From Ptiloglossa arizonensis (Eukaryota; Arthropoda; Insecta; Hymenoptera; Colletidae), in NCBI RefSeq assembly GCF_051014685.1, contig NW_027479257.1:1-64000 (forward strand): a stretch of 64,000 nt of DNA. The letters are read 5' to 3'. The position numbers were made by a program, and so were the translations under genes. This document shows positions 17,432 to 32,418 of the stretch, piece by piece (within the stretch, counting starts at the first letter, position 1; each line of letters starts with the position of its first letter). The notes below the pieces were generated by a model. The model ran no database searches. It worked only from the letters and a program-made list of their open reading frames with translations, and was not told the origin of the DNA.

Positions 17432-20400
17432 TTATACGTTATACGTTGTACGTTATACGTTAAACGTTAGACGTTATACATTATACGTTATACGTTATAC
17501 GTTATGCGTTATATGCTATACGTTATGCGTTATAGGATATACGTTATACGTTACACGTTATACGTTATACGTTATACTTTATACGTTATACGTTATACGT
17601 TATACGTTATACGTTATATGTTATGCGTTATACGCTATACGTAATGCGTTATAGGTCATACCTTATACGTGATACGTCATACGTTATACGTTATACGTGA
17701 TACGTTATACGTTATACGTTATACGTTATACGTTGTACGTTATACGTTATACGTAATACGTTATACGTTATGCGTTATACGCTATACGTTATGCGTTATA
17801 GGATATACGTTATACGTTACACGTTATACGTTATACGTTATACTTTATACGTTATACGTTATACGTTATACGTTATACGTTATACGTTATATGTTATGCG
17901 TTATACGTAATATGTAATGCATTTTACGTTATAAGTTATACGTTATACGTTACACGTTATACGTTATACGTTATACGTTACTCGTTACACGTAATATGTA
18001 ATACGTTTTACGTTTTACGTTATTCGTTATACGTTATACGTTATACGTTATACGTTATACGTTATACGTTATACGTTATACGTTACTCGTTATACGTAAT
18101 ATGTAATGCGTTTTACGTTATAAGTTATACGTTATACGTTATACGTTATACGTTATACGTTACTCGTTACACGTAATATGTAATACGTTTTACGTTTTAC
18201 GTTATTCGTTATACGTTATACGTTATACGTTATACGTTATACGTTATACGTTATACGTTATACGTTATACGTTATGCGTTATACGCTATACGTTATGTGT
18301 TATAGGATATACGTTATACGTTATACGTTATACGTTATACGATATACGATATACTTTATACGTTATACGTTATACGTTATACGTTATACGTTATACGTTA
18401 TATGTTATACGTCATACGTTATACGTTATACGTTGTACGTTATACGTTAAACGTTAGACGTTATACGTTATACGTTATACGTTATACGTTATGCGTTATA
18501 CGCTATACGTTATGCGTTATAGGATATACGTTATACGTTACACGTTATACGTTGTACGTTATACTTTATACGTTATACGTTATACGTTATACGTTATACG
18601 TTATATGTTATGCGTTATACGCTATACGTAATGCGTTATAGGTCATACCTTATACGTGATACGTCATACGTTATACGTTATACGTTATACGTGATACGTT
18701 ATACGTTATACGTTATACGTTATACGTTATACGTTGTACGTTATACGTTAAACGTTAGACGTTATATGTTATACGTTATACGTTGTACGTTATACGTTAT
18801 ATGTAATATGTAATACGTTGTACGTTATACGTTAAACGTTAGACGTTATACGTTATACGTTATACGTTATACGTTATGCGTTATACGCTATACGTTATGC
18901 GTTATAGGATATACGTTATACGTTACACGTTATACGTTATACGTTATACTTTATACGTTATACGTTATACGTTATACGTTATACGTTATACGTTATATGT
19001 TATGCGTTATACGCTATACGTAATGCGTTATAGGTCATACCTTATACGTGATACGTCATACGTTATACGTTATACGTTATACGTGATACGTTATACGTTA
19101 TACGTTATACGTTATACGTTGTACGTTATACGTTAAACGTTAGACGTTATACATTATACGTTATACGTTATACGTTGTGCGTTATACGCTATACGTTATG
19201 CGTTATAGGATATACGTTATACGTTACACGTTATACGTTATACGTTATACTTTATACGTGATACGTTATACGTTATACGTTATACGTTATATGTTATGCG
19301 TTATACGCTATACGTAATGCGTTATAGGTCATACCTTATACGTGATACGTCATAAGTTATACGTTATACGTGATACGTTATACGTTATACGTTATACGTT
19401 ATACGTTGTACGTTATACGTTAAACGTTAGACGTTATATGTTATACGTTATACGTTGTACGTTATACGTTATATGTAATATGTAATACGTTATACGTTAT
19501 ACGCTATACGTTATACGTTATACGTTGTACGTTATACGTTATACGTTATATGTTATGCGTTATACGCTATACGTAATGCGTTATAGGTCATACCTTATAC
19601 GTGATACGTCATACGTTATACGTTATACGTTATACGTTGTACGTTATACGTTAAACGTTAGACGTTATATGTTATACGTTATACGTTGTACGTTATACGT
19701 TATATGTAATATGTAATACGTTGTACGTTATACGTTAAACGTTAGACGTTATACGTTATACGTTATACGTTATACGTTATAGGTTATGCGTTATACGCTA
19801 TACGTTATGCGTTATAGGATATACGTTATACGTTACACGTTATACGTTATACGTTATACTTTATACGTTATACGTTATACGTTATACGTTATACGTTATA
19901 CGTTATATGTTATGCGTTATACGCTATACGTAATGCGTTATAGGTCATACCTTATACGTGATACGTCATACGTTATACGTTATACGTTATACGTGATACG
20001 TTATACGTTATACGTTATACGTTATACGTTATACGTTGTACGTTATACGTTAAACGTTAGACGTTATACATTATACGTTATACGTTATACGTTATGCGTT
20101 ATACGCTATACGTAATGCGTTATAGGTCATACCTTATACGTGATACGTCATACGTTATACGTTATACGTTATACGTTATACGTTGTACGTTATACGTTAA
20201 ACGTTAGACGTTATATGTTATACGTTATACGTTGTACGTTATACGTTATATGTAATATGTAATACGTTGTACGTTATACGTTAAACGTTAGACGTTATAC
20301 GTTATACGTTATACGTTATACGTTATAGGTTATGCGTTATACGCTATACGTTATGCGTTATAGGATATACGTTATACGTTACACGTTATACGTTATACGT

Positions 20401-20811
20401 TATACTTTATACGTTATACGTTATACGTTATACGTTATACGTTATACGTTATATGTTATGCGTTATACGCTATACGTAATGCGTTATAGGTCATACCTTA
20501 TACGTGATACGTCATACGTTATACGTTATACGTTATACGTTATACGTTATATGTTATACGTCATACGTTATACGTTATACGTTGTACGTTATACGTTAAA
20601 CGTTAGACGTTATACGTTATACGTTATACGTTATACGTTATGCGTTATACGCTATACGTTATGCGTTATAGGATATACGTTATACGTTACACGTTATACG
20701 TTGTACGTTATACTTTATACGTTATACGTTATACGTTATACGTTATACGTTATACGTTATATGTTATGCGTTATACGCTATACGTAATGCGTTATAGGTC
20801 ATACCTTATAC

Positions 20812-23170
20812 GTGATACGTCATACGTTATACGTTATACGTTATACGTTATACGTTATACGTTATACGTTATACGGTATACGTTATACGTTATGCGTTAT
20901 ACGTTATACGTTATACGTTATACGTTATACGTTTGACGTTATACGTTATACGGTATACGTTATGCGTTATACGCTATACATTATGCGTTATAGGATATAC
21001 GTTATGCGTTATAGGATATACATTATACGTGATACGTTGTACGTTATACGTTATACGTTATACGTTATACGTTATACGTTATACGTTATACGTTATACGT
21101 TATACGTTATACGTTATAGGTTATACGTTATACGTTATACGTTATACGTTATACGTTATACGTTATACGTTATACGTTATACGTTATACGTTATACGTTA
21201 TACGTTATACGTTATACGTTATACGTTATACGTTATACGTTATACGTTATACGTTATACGTTATACGTTATACGTTATACGTTATACGTTATACGTTATA
21301 CGTTATACGTTATACGTTATACGTTATACGTTACTCGTTATACGTAATATGTAATGCGTTTTACGTTATAAGTTATACGTTATACGTTATACGTTATACG
21401 TTATACGTTACTCGTTACACGTAATATGTAATACGTTTTACGTTTTACGTTATTCGTTATACGTTATACGTTATACGTTATACGTTATACGTTATACGTT
21501 ATACGTTATACGTTATACGTTATGCGTTATACGCTATACGTTATGTGTTATAGGATGTACGTTATACGTTATACGTTATACGTTATACGATATACGATAT
21601 ACTTTATACGTTATACGTTATACGTTATACGTTATACGTTATACGTTATACGTTATAGGTTATACGTTATACGTTATACGTTATACGTTATACGTTATAC
21701 GTTATACGTTATACGTTATACGTTATACGTTATACGTTATACGTTATACGTTATACGTTATACGTTATACGTTATACGTTATACGTTATACGTTATACGT
21801 TATACGTTATACGTTATACGTTATACGTTATACGTTATACGTTATACGTTATACGTTATACGTTATACGTTATACGTTATACGTTATACGTTATACGTTA
21901 TACGTTATACGTTATACGTTATACGTTATACGTTATACGTTATACGTTATACGTTACTCGTTATACGTAATATGTAATGCGTTTTACGTTATAAGTTATA
22001 CGTTATACGTTATACGTTATACGTTATACGTTACTCGTTACACGTAATATGTAATACGTTTTACGTTTTACGTTATTCGTTATACGTTATACGTTATACG
22101 TGATACGTTGTACGTTATACGTTATACGTTATACGTTATACGTTATACGTTATACGTTATACGTTATACGTTATACGTTATACGTTATGCGTTATACGCT
22201 ATACGTTATGTGTTATAGGATATACGTTATACGTTATACGTTATACGGTATACGTTATACGATATACTTTATACGTTATACGTTATACGTTATACGTTAT
22301 ACGTTATGCGTTATACGTTATACGTTATACGTTATACGTTATACGTAATACGTTATACGTTATACGTTATACGTTATACGTTATACGGTATACGTTATAC
22401 GTTATGCGTTATACGTTATACGTTATACGTTATACGTTTGACGTTATACGTTATACGGTATACGTTATGCGTTATACGCTATACATTATGCGTTATAGGA
22501 TATACGTTATGCGTTATAGAATATACGTTATACGTGATACGTTGTACGTTATACGTTATACGTTATACGTTATACGTTATACGTTATACGTTATACGTTA
22601 TACGTTATACGTTATACGTTATAGGTTATACGTTATACGTTATACGTTATACGTTATACGTTATACGTTATACGTTATACGTTATACGTTATGCGTTATA
22701 CGCTATACGTTATGTGTTATAGGATATACGTTATACGTTATACGTTATACGTTATACGATATACGATATACTTTATACGTTATACGTTATACGTTATACG
22801 TTATACGTTATGTGTTATACGTCATACGTTATACGTTATACGCTGTACGTTATACGTTAAACGTTAGACGTTATACGTTATACGTTATACGTTATACGTT
22901 ATGCGTTATACGCTATACGTTATGCGTTATAGGATATACGTTATACGTTACACGTTATACGTTGTACGTTATACTTTATACGTTATACGTTATACGTTAT
23001 ACGTTATACGTTATACGTTATACGTTGTATGTTATGCGTTATACGCTATACGTAATGCGTTATAGGTCATACCTTATACGTGATACGTCATACGTTATAC
23101 GTTATACGTTATACGTGATACGTTATACGTTATACGTTATACGTTATACGTTGTACGTTATACGTTAAAC
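20812..23170 (+). repeat. Segmental satellite duplication, copy 2 (partner at about 14.7-17.1 kb)
   Basis: This is the second copy of the segment described at 14.7-17.1 kb, carrying the same ordered variants over about 2.3 kb. It interrupts the 2142-bp periodic organisation that otherwise runs through about 18.4-27 kb, which suggests it was moved into that region by a larger exchange or conversion. Confidence 0.8.
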
Positions 23171-26100
23171 GTTAGACGTTATATGTTATACGTTATACGT
23201 TGTACGTTATACGTTATATGTAATATGTAATACGTTGTACGTTATACGTTAAACGTTAGACGTTATACGTTATACGTTATACGTTATACGTTATGCGTTA
23301 TACGCTATACGTTATGCGTTATAGGATATACGTTATACGTTACACGTTATACGTTATACGTTATACTTTATACGTTATACGTTATACGTTATACGTTATA
23401 CGTTGTACGTTATACGTTAAAAGTTAGACGTTATACATTATACGTTATACGTTATACGTTGTGCGTTATACGCTATACGTTATGCGTTATAGGATATACG
23501 TTATACGTTACACGTTATACGTTATACGTTATACTTTATACGTGATACGTTATACGTTATACGTTATACGTTATATGTTATGCGTTATACGCTATACGTA
23601 ATGCGTTATAGGTCATACCTTATACGTGATACGTCATAAGTTATACGTTATACGTGATACGTTATACGTTATACGTTATACGTTATACGTTGTACGTTAT
23701 ACGTTAAACGTTAGACGTTATATGTTATACGTTATACGTTGTACGTTATACGTTATATGTAATATGTAATACGTTATACGTTATACGCTATACGTTATAC
23801 GTTATACGTTGTACGTTATACGTTATACGTTATATGTTATGCGTTATACGCTATACGTAATGCGTTATAGGTCATACCTTATACGTGATACGTCATACGT
23901 TATACGTTATACGTTATACGTTGTACGTTATACGTTAAACGTTAGACGTTATATGTTATACGTTATACGTTGTACGTTATACGTTATATGTAATATGTAA
24001 TACGTTGTACGTTATACGTTAAACGTTAGACGTTATACGTTATACGTTATACGTTATACGTTATAGGTTATGCGTTATACGCTATACGTTATGCGTTATA
24101 GGATATACGTTATACGTTACACGTTATACGTTATACGTTATACTTTATACGTTATACGTTATACGTTATACGTTATACGTTATACGTTATATGTTATGCG
24201 TTATACGCTATACGTAATGCGTTATAGGTCATACCTTATACGTGATACGTCATACGTTATACGTTATACGTTATACGTGATACGTTATACGTTATACGTT
24301 ATACGTTATACGTTATACGTTGTACGTTATACGTTAAACGTTAGACGTTATACATTATACGTTATACGTTATACGTTATGCGTTATACGCTATACGTAAT
24401 GCGTTATAGGTCATACCTTATACGTGATACGTCATACGTTATACGTTATACGTTATACGTTATACGTTGTACGTTATACGTTAAACGTTAGACGTTATAT
24501 GTTATACGTTATACGTTGTACGTTATACGTTATATGTAATATGTAATACGTTGTACGTTATACGTTAAACGTTAGACGTTATACGTTATACGTTATACGT
24601 TATACGTTATAGGTTATGCGTTATACGCTATACGTTATGCGTTATAGGATATACGTTATACGTTACACGTTATACGTTATACGTTATACTTTATACGTTA
24701 TACGTTATACGTTATACGTTATACGTTATACGTTATATGTTATGCGTTATACGCTATACGTAATGCGTTATAGGTCATACCTTATACGTGATACGTCATA
24801 CGTTATACGTTATACGTTATACGTTATACGTTATATGTTATACGTCATACGTTATACGTTATACGTTGTACGTTATACGTTAAACGTTAGACGTTATACG
24901 TTATACGTTATACGTTATACGTTATGCGTTATACGCTATACGTTATGCGTTATAGGATATACGTTATACGTTACACGTTATACGTTGTACGTTATACTTT
25001 ATACGTTATACGTTATACGTTATACGTTATACGTTATATGTTATGCGTTATACGCTATACGTAATGCGTTATAGGTCATACCTTATACGTGATACGTCAT
25101 ACGTTATACGTTATACGTTATACGTGATACGTTATACGTTATACGTTATACGTTATACGTTGTACGTTATACGTTAAACGTTAGACGTTATATGTTATAC
25201 GTTATACGTTGTACGTTATACGTTATATGTAATATGTAATACGTTGTACGTTATACGTTAAACGTTAGACGTTATACGTTATACGTTATACGTTATACGT
25301 TATGCGTTATACGCTATACGTTATGCGTTATAGGATATACGTTATACGTTACACGTTATACGTTATACGTTATACTTTATACGTTATACGTTATACGTTA
25401 TACGTTATACGTTATACGTTATATGTTATGCGTTATACGCTATACGTAATGCGTTATAGGTCATACCTTATACGTGATACGTCATACGTTATACGTTATA
25501 CGTTATACGTGATACGTTATACGTTATACGTTATACGTTATACGTTGTACGTTATACGTTAAACGTTAGACGTTATACATTATACGTTATACGTTATACG
25601 TTGTGCGTTATACGCTATACGTTATGCGTTATAGGATATACGTTATACGTTACACGTTATACGTTATACGTTATACTTTATACGTGATACGTTATACGTT
25701 ATACGTTATACGTTATATGTTATGCGTTATACGCTATACGTAATGCGTTATAGGTCATACCTTATACGTGATACGTCATAAGTTATACGTTATACGTGAT
25801 ACGTTATACGTTATACGTTATACGTTATACGTTGTACGTTATACGTTAAACGTTAGACGTTATATGTTATACGTTATACGTTGTACGTTATACGTTATAT
25901 GTAATATGTAATACGTTATACGTTATACGCTATACGTTATACGTTATACGTTGTACGTTATACGTTATACGTTATATGTTATGCGTTATACGCTATACGT
26001 AATGCGTTATAGGTCATACCTTATACGTGATACGTCATACGTTATACGTTATACGTTATACGTTGTACGTTATACGTTAAACGTTAGACGTTATATGTTA

Positions 26101-27700
26101 TACGTTATACGTTGTACGTTATACGTTATATGTAATATGTAATACGTTGTACGTTATACGTTAAACGTTAGACGTTATACGTTATACGTTATACGTTATA
26201 CGTTATAGGTTATGCGTTATACGCTATACGTTATGCGTTATAGGATATACGTTATACGTTACACGTTATACGTTATACGTTATACTTTATACGTTATACG
26301 TTATACGTTATACGTTATACGTTATACGTTATATGTTATGCGTTATACGCTATACGTAATGCGTTATAGGTCATACCTTATACGTGATACGTCATACGTT
26401 ATACGTTATACGTTATACGTGATACGTTATACGTTATACGTTATACGTTATACGTTATACGTTATACGTTGTACGTTATACGTTAAACGTTAGACGTTAT
26501 ACATTATACGTTATACGTTATACGTTATGCGTTATACGCTATACGTAATGCGTTATAGGTCATACCTTATACGTGATACGTCATACGTTATACGTTATAC
26601 GTTATACGTTATACGTTGTACGTTATACGTTAAACGTTAGACGTTATATGTTATACGTTATACGTTGTACGTTATACGTTATATGTAATATGTAATACGT
26701 TGTACGTTATACGTTAAACGTTAGACGTTATACGTTATACGTTATACGTTATACGTTATAGGTTATGCGTTATACGCTATACGTTATGCGTTATAGGATA
26801 TACGTTATACGTTACACGTTATACGTTATACGTTATACTTTATACGTTATACGTTATACGTTATACGTTATACGTTATACGTTATATGTTATGCGTTATA
26901 CGCTATACGTAATGCGTTATAGGTCATACCTTATACGTGATACGTCATACGTTATACGTTATACGTTATACGTGATACGTTATACGTTATACGTTATACG
27001 TTATACGTTATACGTTGTACGTTATACGTTAAACGTTAGACGTTATACATTATACGTTATACGTTATACGTTATGCGTTATACGCTATACGTTATGCGTT
27101 ATAGGATATACGTTATACGTTACACGTTATACGTTATACGTTATACTTTATACGTTATACGTTATACGTTATACGTTATACGTTATATGTTATGCGTTAT
27201 ACGCTATACGTAATGCGTTATAGGTCATACCTTATACGTGTTACGTCATACGTTATACGTTATACGTGATACGTTATACGTTATACGTTATACGTTATAC
27301 GTTGTACGTTATACGTTAAACGTTAGACGTTATATGTTATACGTTATACGTTGTACGTTATACGTTATATGTAATATGTAATACGTTATACGTTATACGC
27401 TATACGTTATACGTTATACGTTGTACGTTATACGTTATATGTTATTCGTTATACGTTATACGTTATACGTTATACGTTATACGTTACTCGTTACACGTAA
27501 TATGTAATACGTTTTACGTTTTACGTTATTCGTTATACGTTATACGTTATACGTTATACGTTATACGTTATACGTTATACGTTATACGTTATACGTTATA
27601 CGTTATACGTTATGCGTTATACGCTATACGTTATGTGTTATAGGATATACGTTATACGTTATACGTTATACGTTATACGTTATACGATATACTTTATACG

Positions 27701-29500
27701 TTATACGTTATACGTTATACGTTATACGTTATATGTTATACGTTATACGTTATACGTTATATGTTATACGTTATACGTTATACGTTATACGTTGTACGTT
27801 ATACGTTAAACGTTAGACGTTATACGTTATACGTTATACGTTATACGTTATACGTTATACGTTATACGTTATACGTTATACCTTACACGTTATACGTTGT
27901 ACGTTATACGTTATACGTTATACGTTATACGTTATACGTTATACGTTATACGTTATACGTTATACGTTATACGTTATACGTTATACGTTATACGTTATAC
28001 GTTATACGTTATACGTTATACATTATACGTTATACGTTATACGTTATACGTTATACGTTATACGTTATACGTTATACGTTATACGTTATACGTTATACGT
28101 TATACGTTATACGTTATACGTTATACGTTATACGTTATACGTTATACGTTATACGTTATACGTTATACGTTATACGTTATACGTTATACGTTATACGTTA
28201 TACGTTATACGTTATACGTTATACGTTATACGTTAAACGTTATAGTTTATACGTAATACGTAATACGTTATACGTTATACGTTATACGTTACACGTTATA
28301 GGTTATACGTTACACGTTATAAGTTATACGTTATACGTTATACGTTATACGTTATACGTTATACGTTATACGTTATACGTTATACGTTTGTCGTTATACG
28401 TTATACGTTATACGTTATACGTTATACGTTATACGTTATACGTTATACGTTATACGTTATACGTTATACGTTATACGTTATACGTTATACGTTATACGTT
28501 ATACGTTATACGTTATACGTTATACGTTATACGTTATACGTTATACGTTATTCGTTACGCGTTATACGTTATACGTTATACGTTATGCGTTATACGTTAT
28601 GCGTTATACGTTATACGTTATACGTTATACGTTATACGTTATACGTTATACGTTATACGTTATTCGTTATACGTTATACGTAATACGTTATACGTTATAC
28701 CTTATACGATATACGTTATACGTTATACGTTATACGTCATACGTTATACGTTATACGTTATACGTTATACGTTATACGTTATACGTTATACGTTATACGT
28801 TATACGCTATACGTTATTCGTTATACGTTATACGTTATACGTTATACGTTATACGTTATACGTTATACGTTACTCGTTATACGTAATATGTAATACGTTT
28901 TACGTTATACGTTATACGTTATACGTTATACGTTATACGTTATACGTTATACGTTATACGTTATACGTTATACGTTATACGTTATACGTTTTACGTTATA
29001 CGTTATACGTTATACGTTATACGTTATACGTTATACGTTATACGTTATACGTTATACGTTATTCGTTATACGTTATGCGTTGTACGTTATACGTTATACG
29101 TTATACGTTATACGTTATACGTTATACGTTCTACGTTATACGTTATACGTTATACGTTATACGTTATACGTTATTCGTTATTCGTTACGCGTTATACGTT
29201 ATACGTTATACGTTATGCGTTATACGTTATGCGTTATACGTTATACGTTATACGTTGTTCGTTATACGTTGTATGTTATACGTTGTACGTTATACGTTAT
29301 ACGTTATACGTTATACGTTATACGTTATACGTTATACGATATACGTTATACGTTATACGTTATACGTTATACGTTATACGTTATACGTTATACGTTATAC
29401 GTTATACGTTATACGTTACTCGTTACACGTAATATGTAATACGTTTTACGTTTTACGTTATTCGTTATACGTTATACGTTATACGTTATACGTTATACGT
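27701..29500 (+). repeat. Satellite block C: near-pure heptamer island
   Basis: This stretch goes back to long exact TTATACG runs (for example about 27899-28230) with sparse TTACGCG, TTATTCG and TTGTTCG markers, and resembles block A and the 43-50 kb region more than its variant-rich neighbours. Its position between two stretches of block-B type repeats suggests insertion or conversion of a differently evolved sub-array. Boundaries are approximate. No gene is seen. Confidence 0.7.
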
Positions 29501-32010
29501 TATACGTTATACGTTACTCGTTATACGTAATATGTAATGCGTTTTACGTTATAAGTTATACGTTATACGTTATACGTTATACGTTATACGTTACTCGTTA
29601 CACGTAATATGTAATACGTTTTACGTTTTACGTTATTCGTTATACGTTATACGTTATACGTTATACGTTATACGTTATACGTTATACGTTATACGTTATA
29701 CGTTATACGTTATACGTTATGCGTTATACGCTATACGTTATGTGTTATAGGATATACGTTATACGTTATACGTTATACGTTATACGATATACGATATACT
29801 TTATACGTTATACGTTATACGTTATATGTTATACGTTATATGTTATGCGTTATACGCTATACGTAATGCGTTATAGGTCATACCTTATACGTGATACGTC
29901 ATACGTTATACGTTATACGTTATACGTGATACGTTATACGTTATACGTTATACGTTATACGTTGTACGTTATACGTTAAACGTTAGACGTTATATGTTAT
30001 ACGTTATACGTTGTACGTTATACGTTATATGTAATATGTAATACGTTGTACGTTATACGTTAAACGTTAGACGTTATTCGTTATACGTTATACGTTATAC
30101 GTTATACGTTATGCGTTATACGCTATACGTTATGCGTTATAGGATATACGTTATACGTTACACGTTATACGTTATACTTTATACTTTATACGTTATACGT
30201 TATACGTTATACGTTATACGTTATACGTTATACGTTATATGTTATGCGTTATACGCTATACGTAATGCGTTATAGGTCATACCTTATACGTGATACGTCA
30301 TACGTTATACGTTATACGTTATACGTGATACGTTATACGTTATACGTTATACGTTATACGTTGTGCGTTATACGTTAAACGTTAGACGTTATACATTATA
30401 CGTTATACGTTATACGTTATGCGTTATACGCTATACGTTATGCGTTATAGGATATACGTTATACGTTACACGTTATACGTTATACGTTATACTTTATACG
30501 TGATACGTTATACGTTATACGTTATACGTTATATGTTATGCGTTATACGCTATACGTAATGCGTTATAGGTCATACCTTATACGTGATACGTCATACGTT
30601 ATACGTTATACGTGATACGTTATACGTTATACGTTATACGTTATACGTTGTACGTTATACGTTAAACGTTAGACGTTATATGTTATACGTTATACGTTGT
30701 ACGTTATACGTTATATGTAATATGTAATACGTTATACGTTATACGCTATACGTTATACGTTATACGTTGTACGTTATACGTTATACGTTATATGTTATGC
30801 GTTATACGCTATACGTAATGCGTTATAGGTCATACCTTATACGTGATACGTCATACGTTATACGTTATACGTTATACGTTGTACGTTATACGTTAAACGT
30901 TAGACGTTATATGTTATACGTTATACGTTGTACGTTATACGTTATATGTAATATGTAATACGTTGTACGTTATACGTTAAACGTTAGACGTTATACGTTA
31001 TACGTTATACGTTATACGTTATAGGTTATGCGTTATACGCTATACGTTATGCGTTATAGGATATACGTTATACGTTACACGTTATACGTTATACGTTATA
31101 CTTTATACGTTATACGTTATACGTTATACGTTATACGTTATACGTTATATGTTATGCGTTATACGCTATACGTCATGCGTTATAGGTCATACCTTATACG
31201 TGATACGTCATACGTTATACGTTATACGTTATACGTGATACGTTATACGTTATACGTTATACGTTATACGTTGTACGTTATACGTTAAACGTTAGAGGTT
31301 ATACATTATACGTTATACGTTATACGTTATGCGTTATACGCTATACGTTATGCGTTATAGGATATACGTTATACGTTACACGTTATACGTTATACGTTAT
31401 ACTTTATACGTTATACGTTATACGTTATACGTTATACGTTATACGTTATACGTTATACGTTATACGTTATATGTTATGCGTTATACGCTATACGTAATGC
31501 GTTATAGGTCATACCTTATACGTGTTACGTCATACGTTATACGTTATACGTGATACGTTATACGTTATACGTTATACGTTATACGTTGTACGTTATACGT
31601 TAAACGTTAGACGTTATATGTTATACGTTATACGTTGTACGTTATACGTTATATGTAATATGTAATACGTTATACGTTATACGCTATACGTTATACGTTA
31701 TACGTTGTACGTTATACGTTATACGTTATTCGTTATACGTTATACGTTATACGTTATACGTTATACGTTACTCGTTACACGTAATATGTAATACGTTTTA
31801 CGTTTTACGTTATTCGTTATACGTTATACGTTATACGTTATACGTTATACGTTATACGTTATACGTTATACGTTATACGTTATACGTTATACGTTATGCG
31901 TTATACGCTATACGTTATGTGTTATAGGATATACGTTATACGTTATACGTTATACGTTATACGTTATACGATATACTTTATACGTTATACGTTATACGTT
32001 ATACGTTATA
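29501..32010 (+). repeat. Satellite block D: block-B type higher-order repeat resumed
   Basis: The variant strings of 18-27 kb return. The string at 25951 recurs at 30767 (offset 4816 = 688 x 7), and the string at 26212 recurs at 31028 with the same offset. The break in the usual 2142-bp spacing is accounted for by the near-pure island just upstream. No gene is seen. Confidence 0.8.
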
Positions 32011-32418
32011 CGTTATATGTTATACGTTATACGTTATACGTTATATGTTATACGTTATACGTTATACGTTATACGTTATGCGTTATACGTTATACGTTAT
32101 ACGTTATACGTTATACGGTATACGTTATGCGTTATACATTATACGTTATACGTTATACGTTATACGTTATACGTTATACGTTATACGTTTGACGTTATAC
32201 GTTATACGGTATACGTTATACGTTATGCGTTATACGTTATACGTTATACGTTATACGTTATACGTTATACGTTTGACGTTATACGTTATACGGTATACGT
32301 TATGCGTTATACGCTATACGTTATACGTTATACGTTATACGTTATACGTTATACGTTATACGTTATTCGTTATACGTTATACGTTATACGTTATACGTTA
32401 TACGTTATACGTTATACG

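Larger units (their letters stand above)
13946..27700 (+). repeat. Satellite block B: variant-rich higher-order repeat region
   Basis: Pure runs are short here and ordered variant strings recur. The commonest contain TTATGCG, CTATACG, TTATAGG and ATATACG; or TAATGCG, TTATAGG, TCATACC and TGATACG; or TTAAACG followed by TTAGACG; or TAATATG followed by TAATACG. The same string reappears at 19525, 23809 and 25951 (offsets 4284 and 2142, i.e. 612 and 306 monomers). Another recurs at 19786, 24070 and 26212 with the same offsets. The 2142-bp step and its multiples are the dominant spacing. The copy near 23390 lacks about 133 bp (19 monomers). No genes are seen. Confidence 0.85.
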
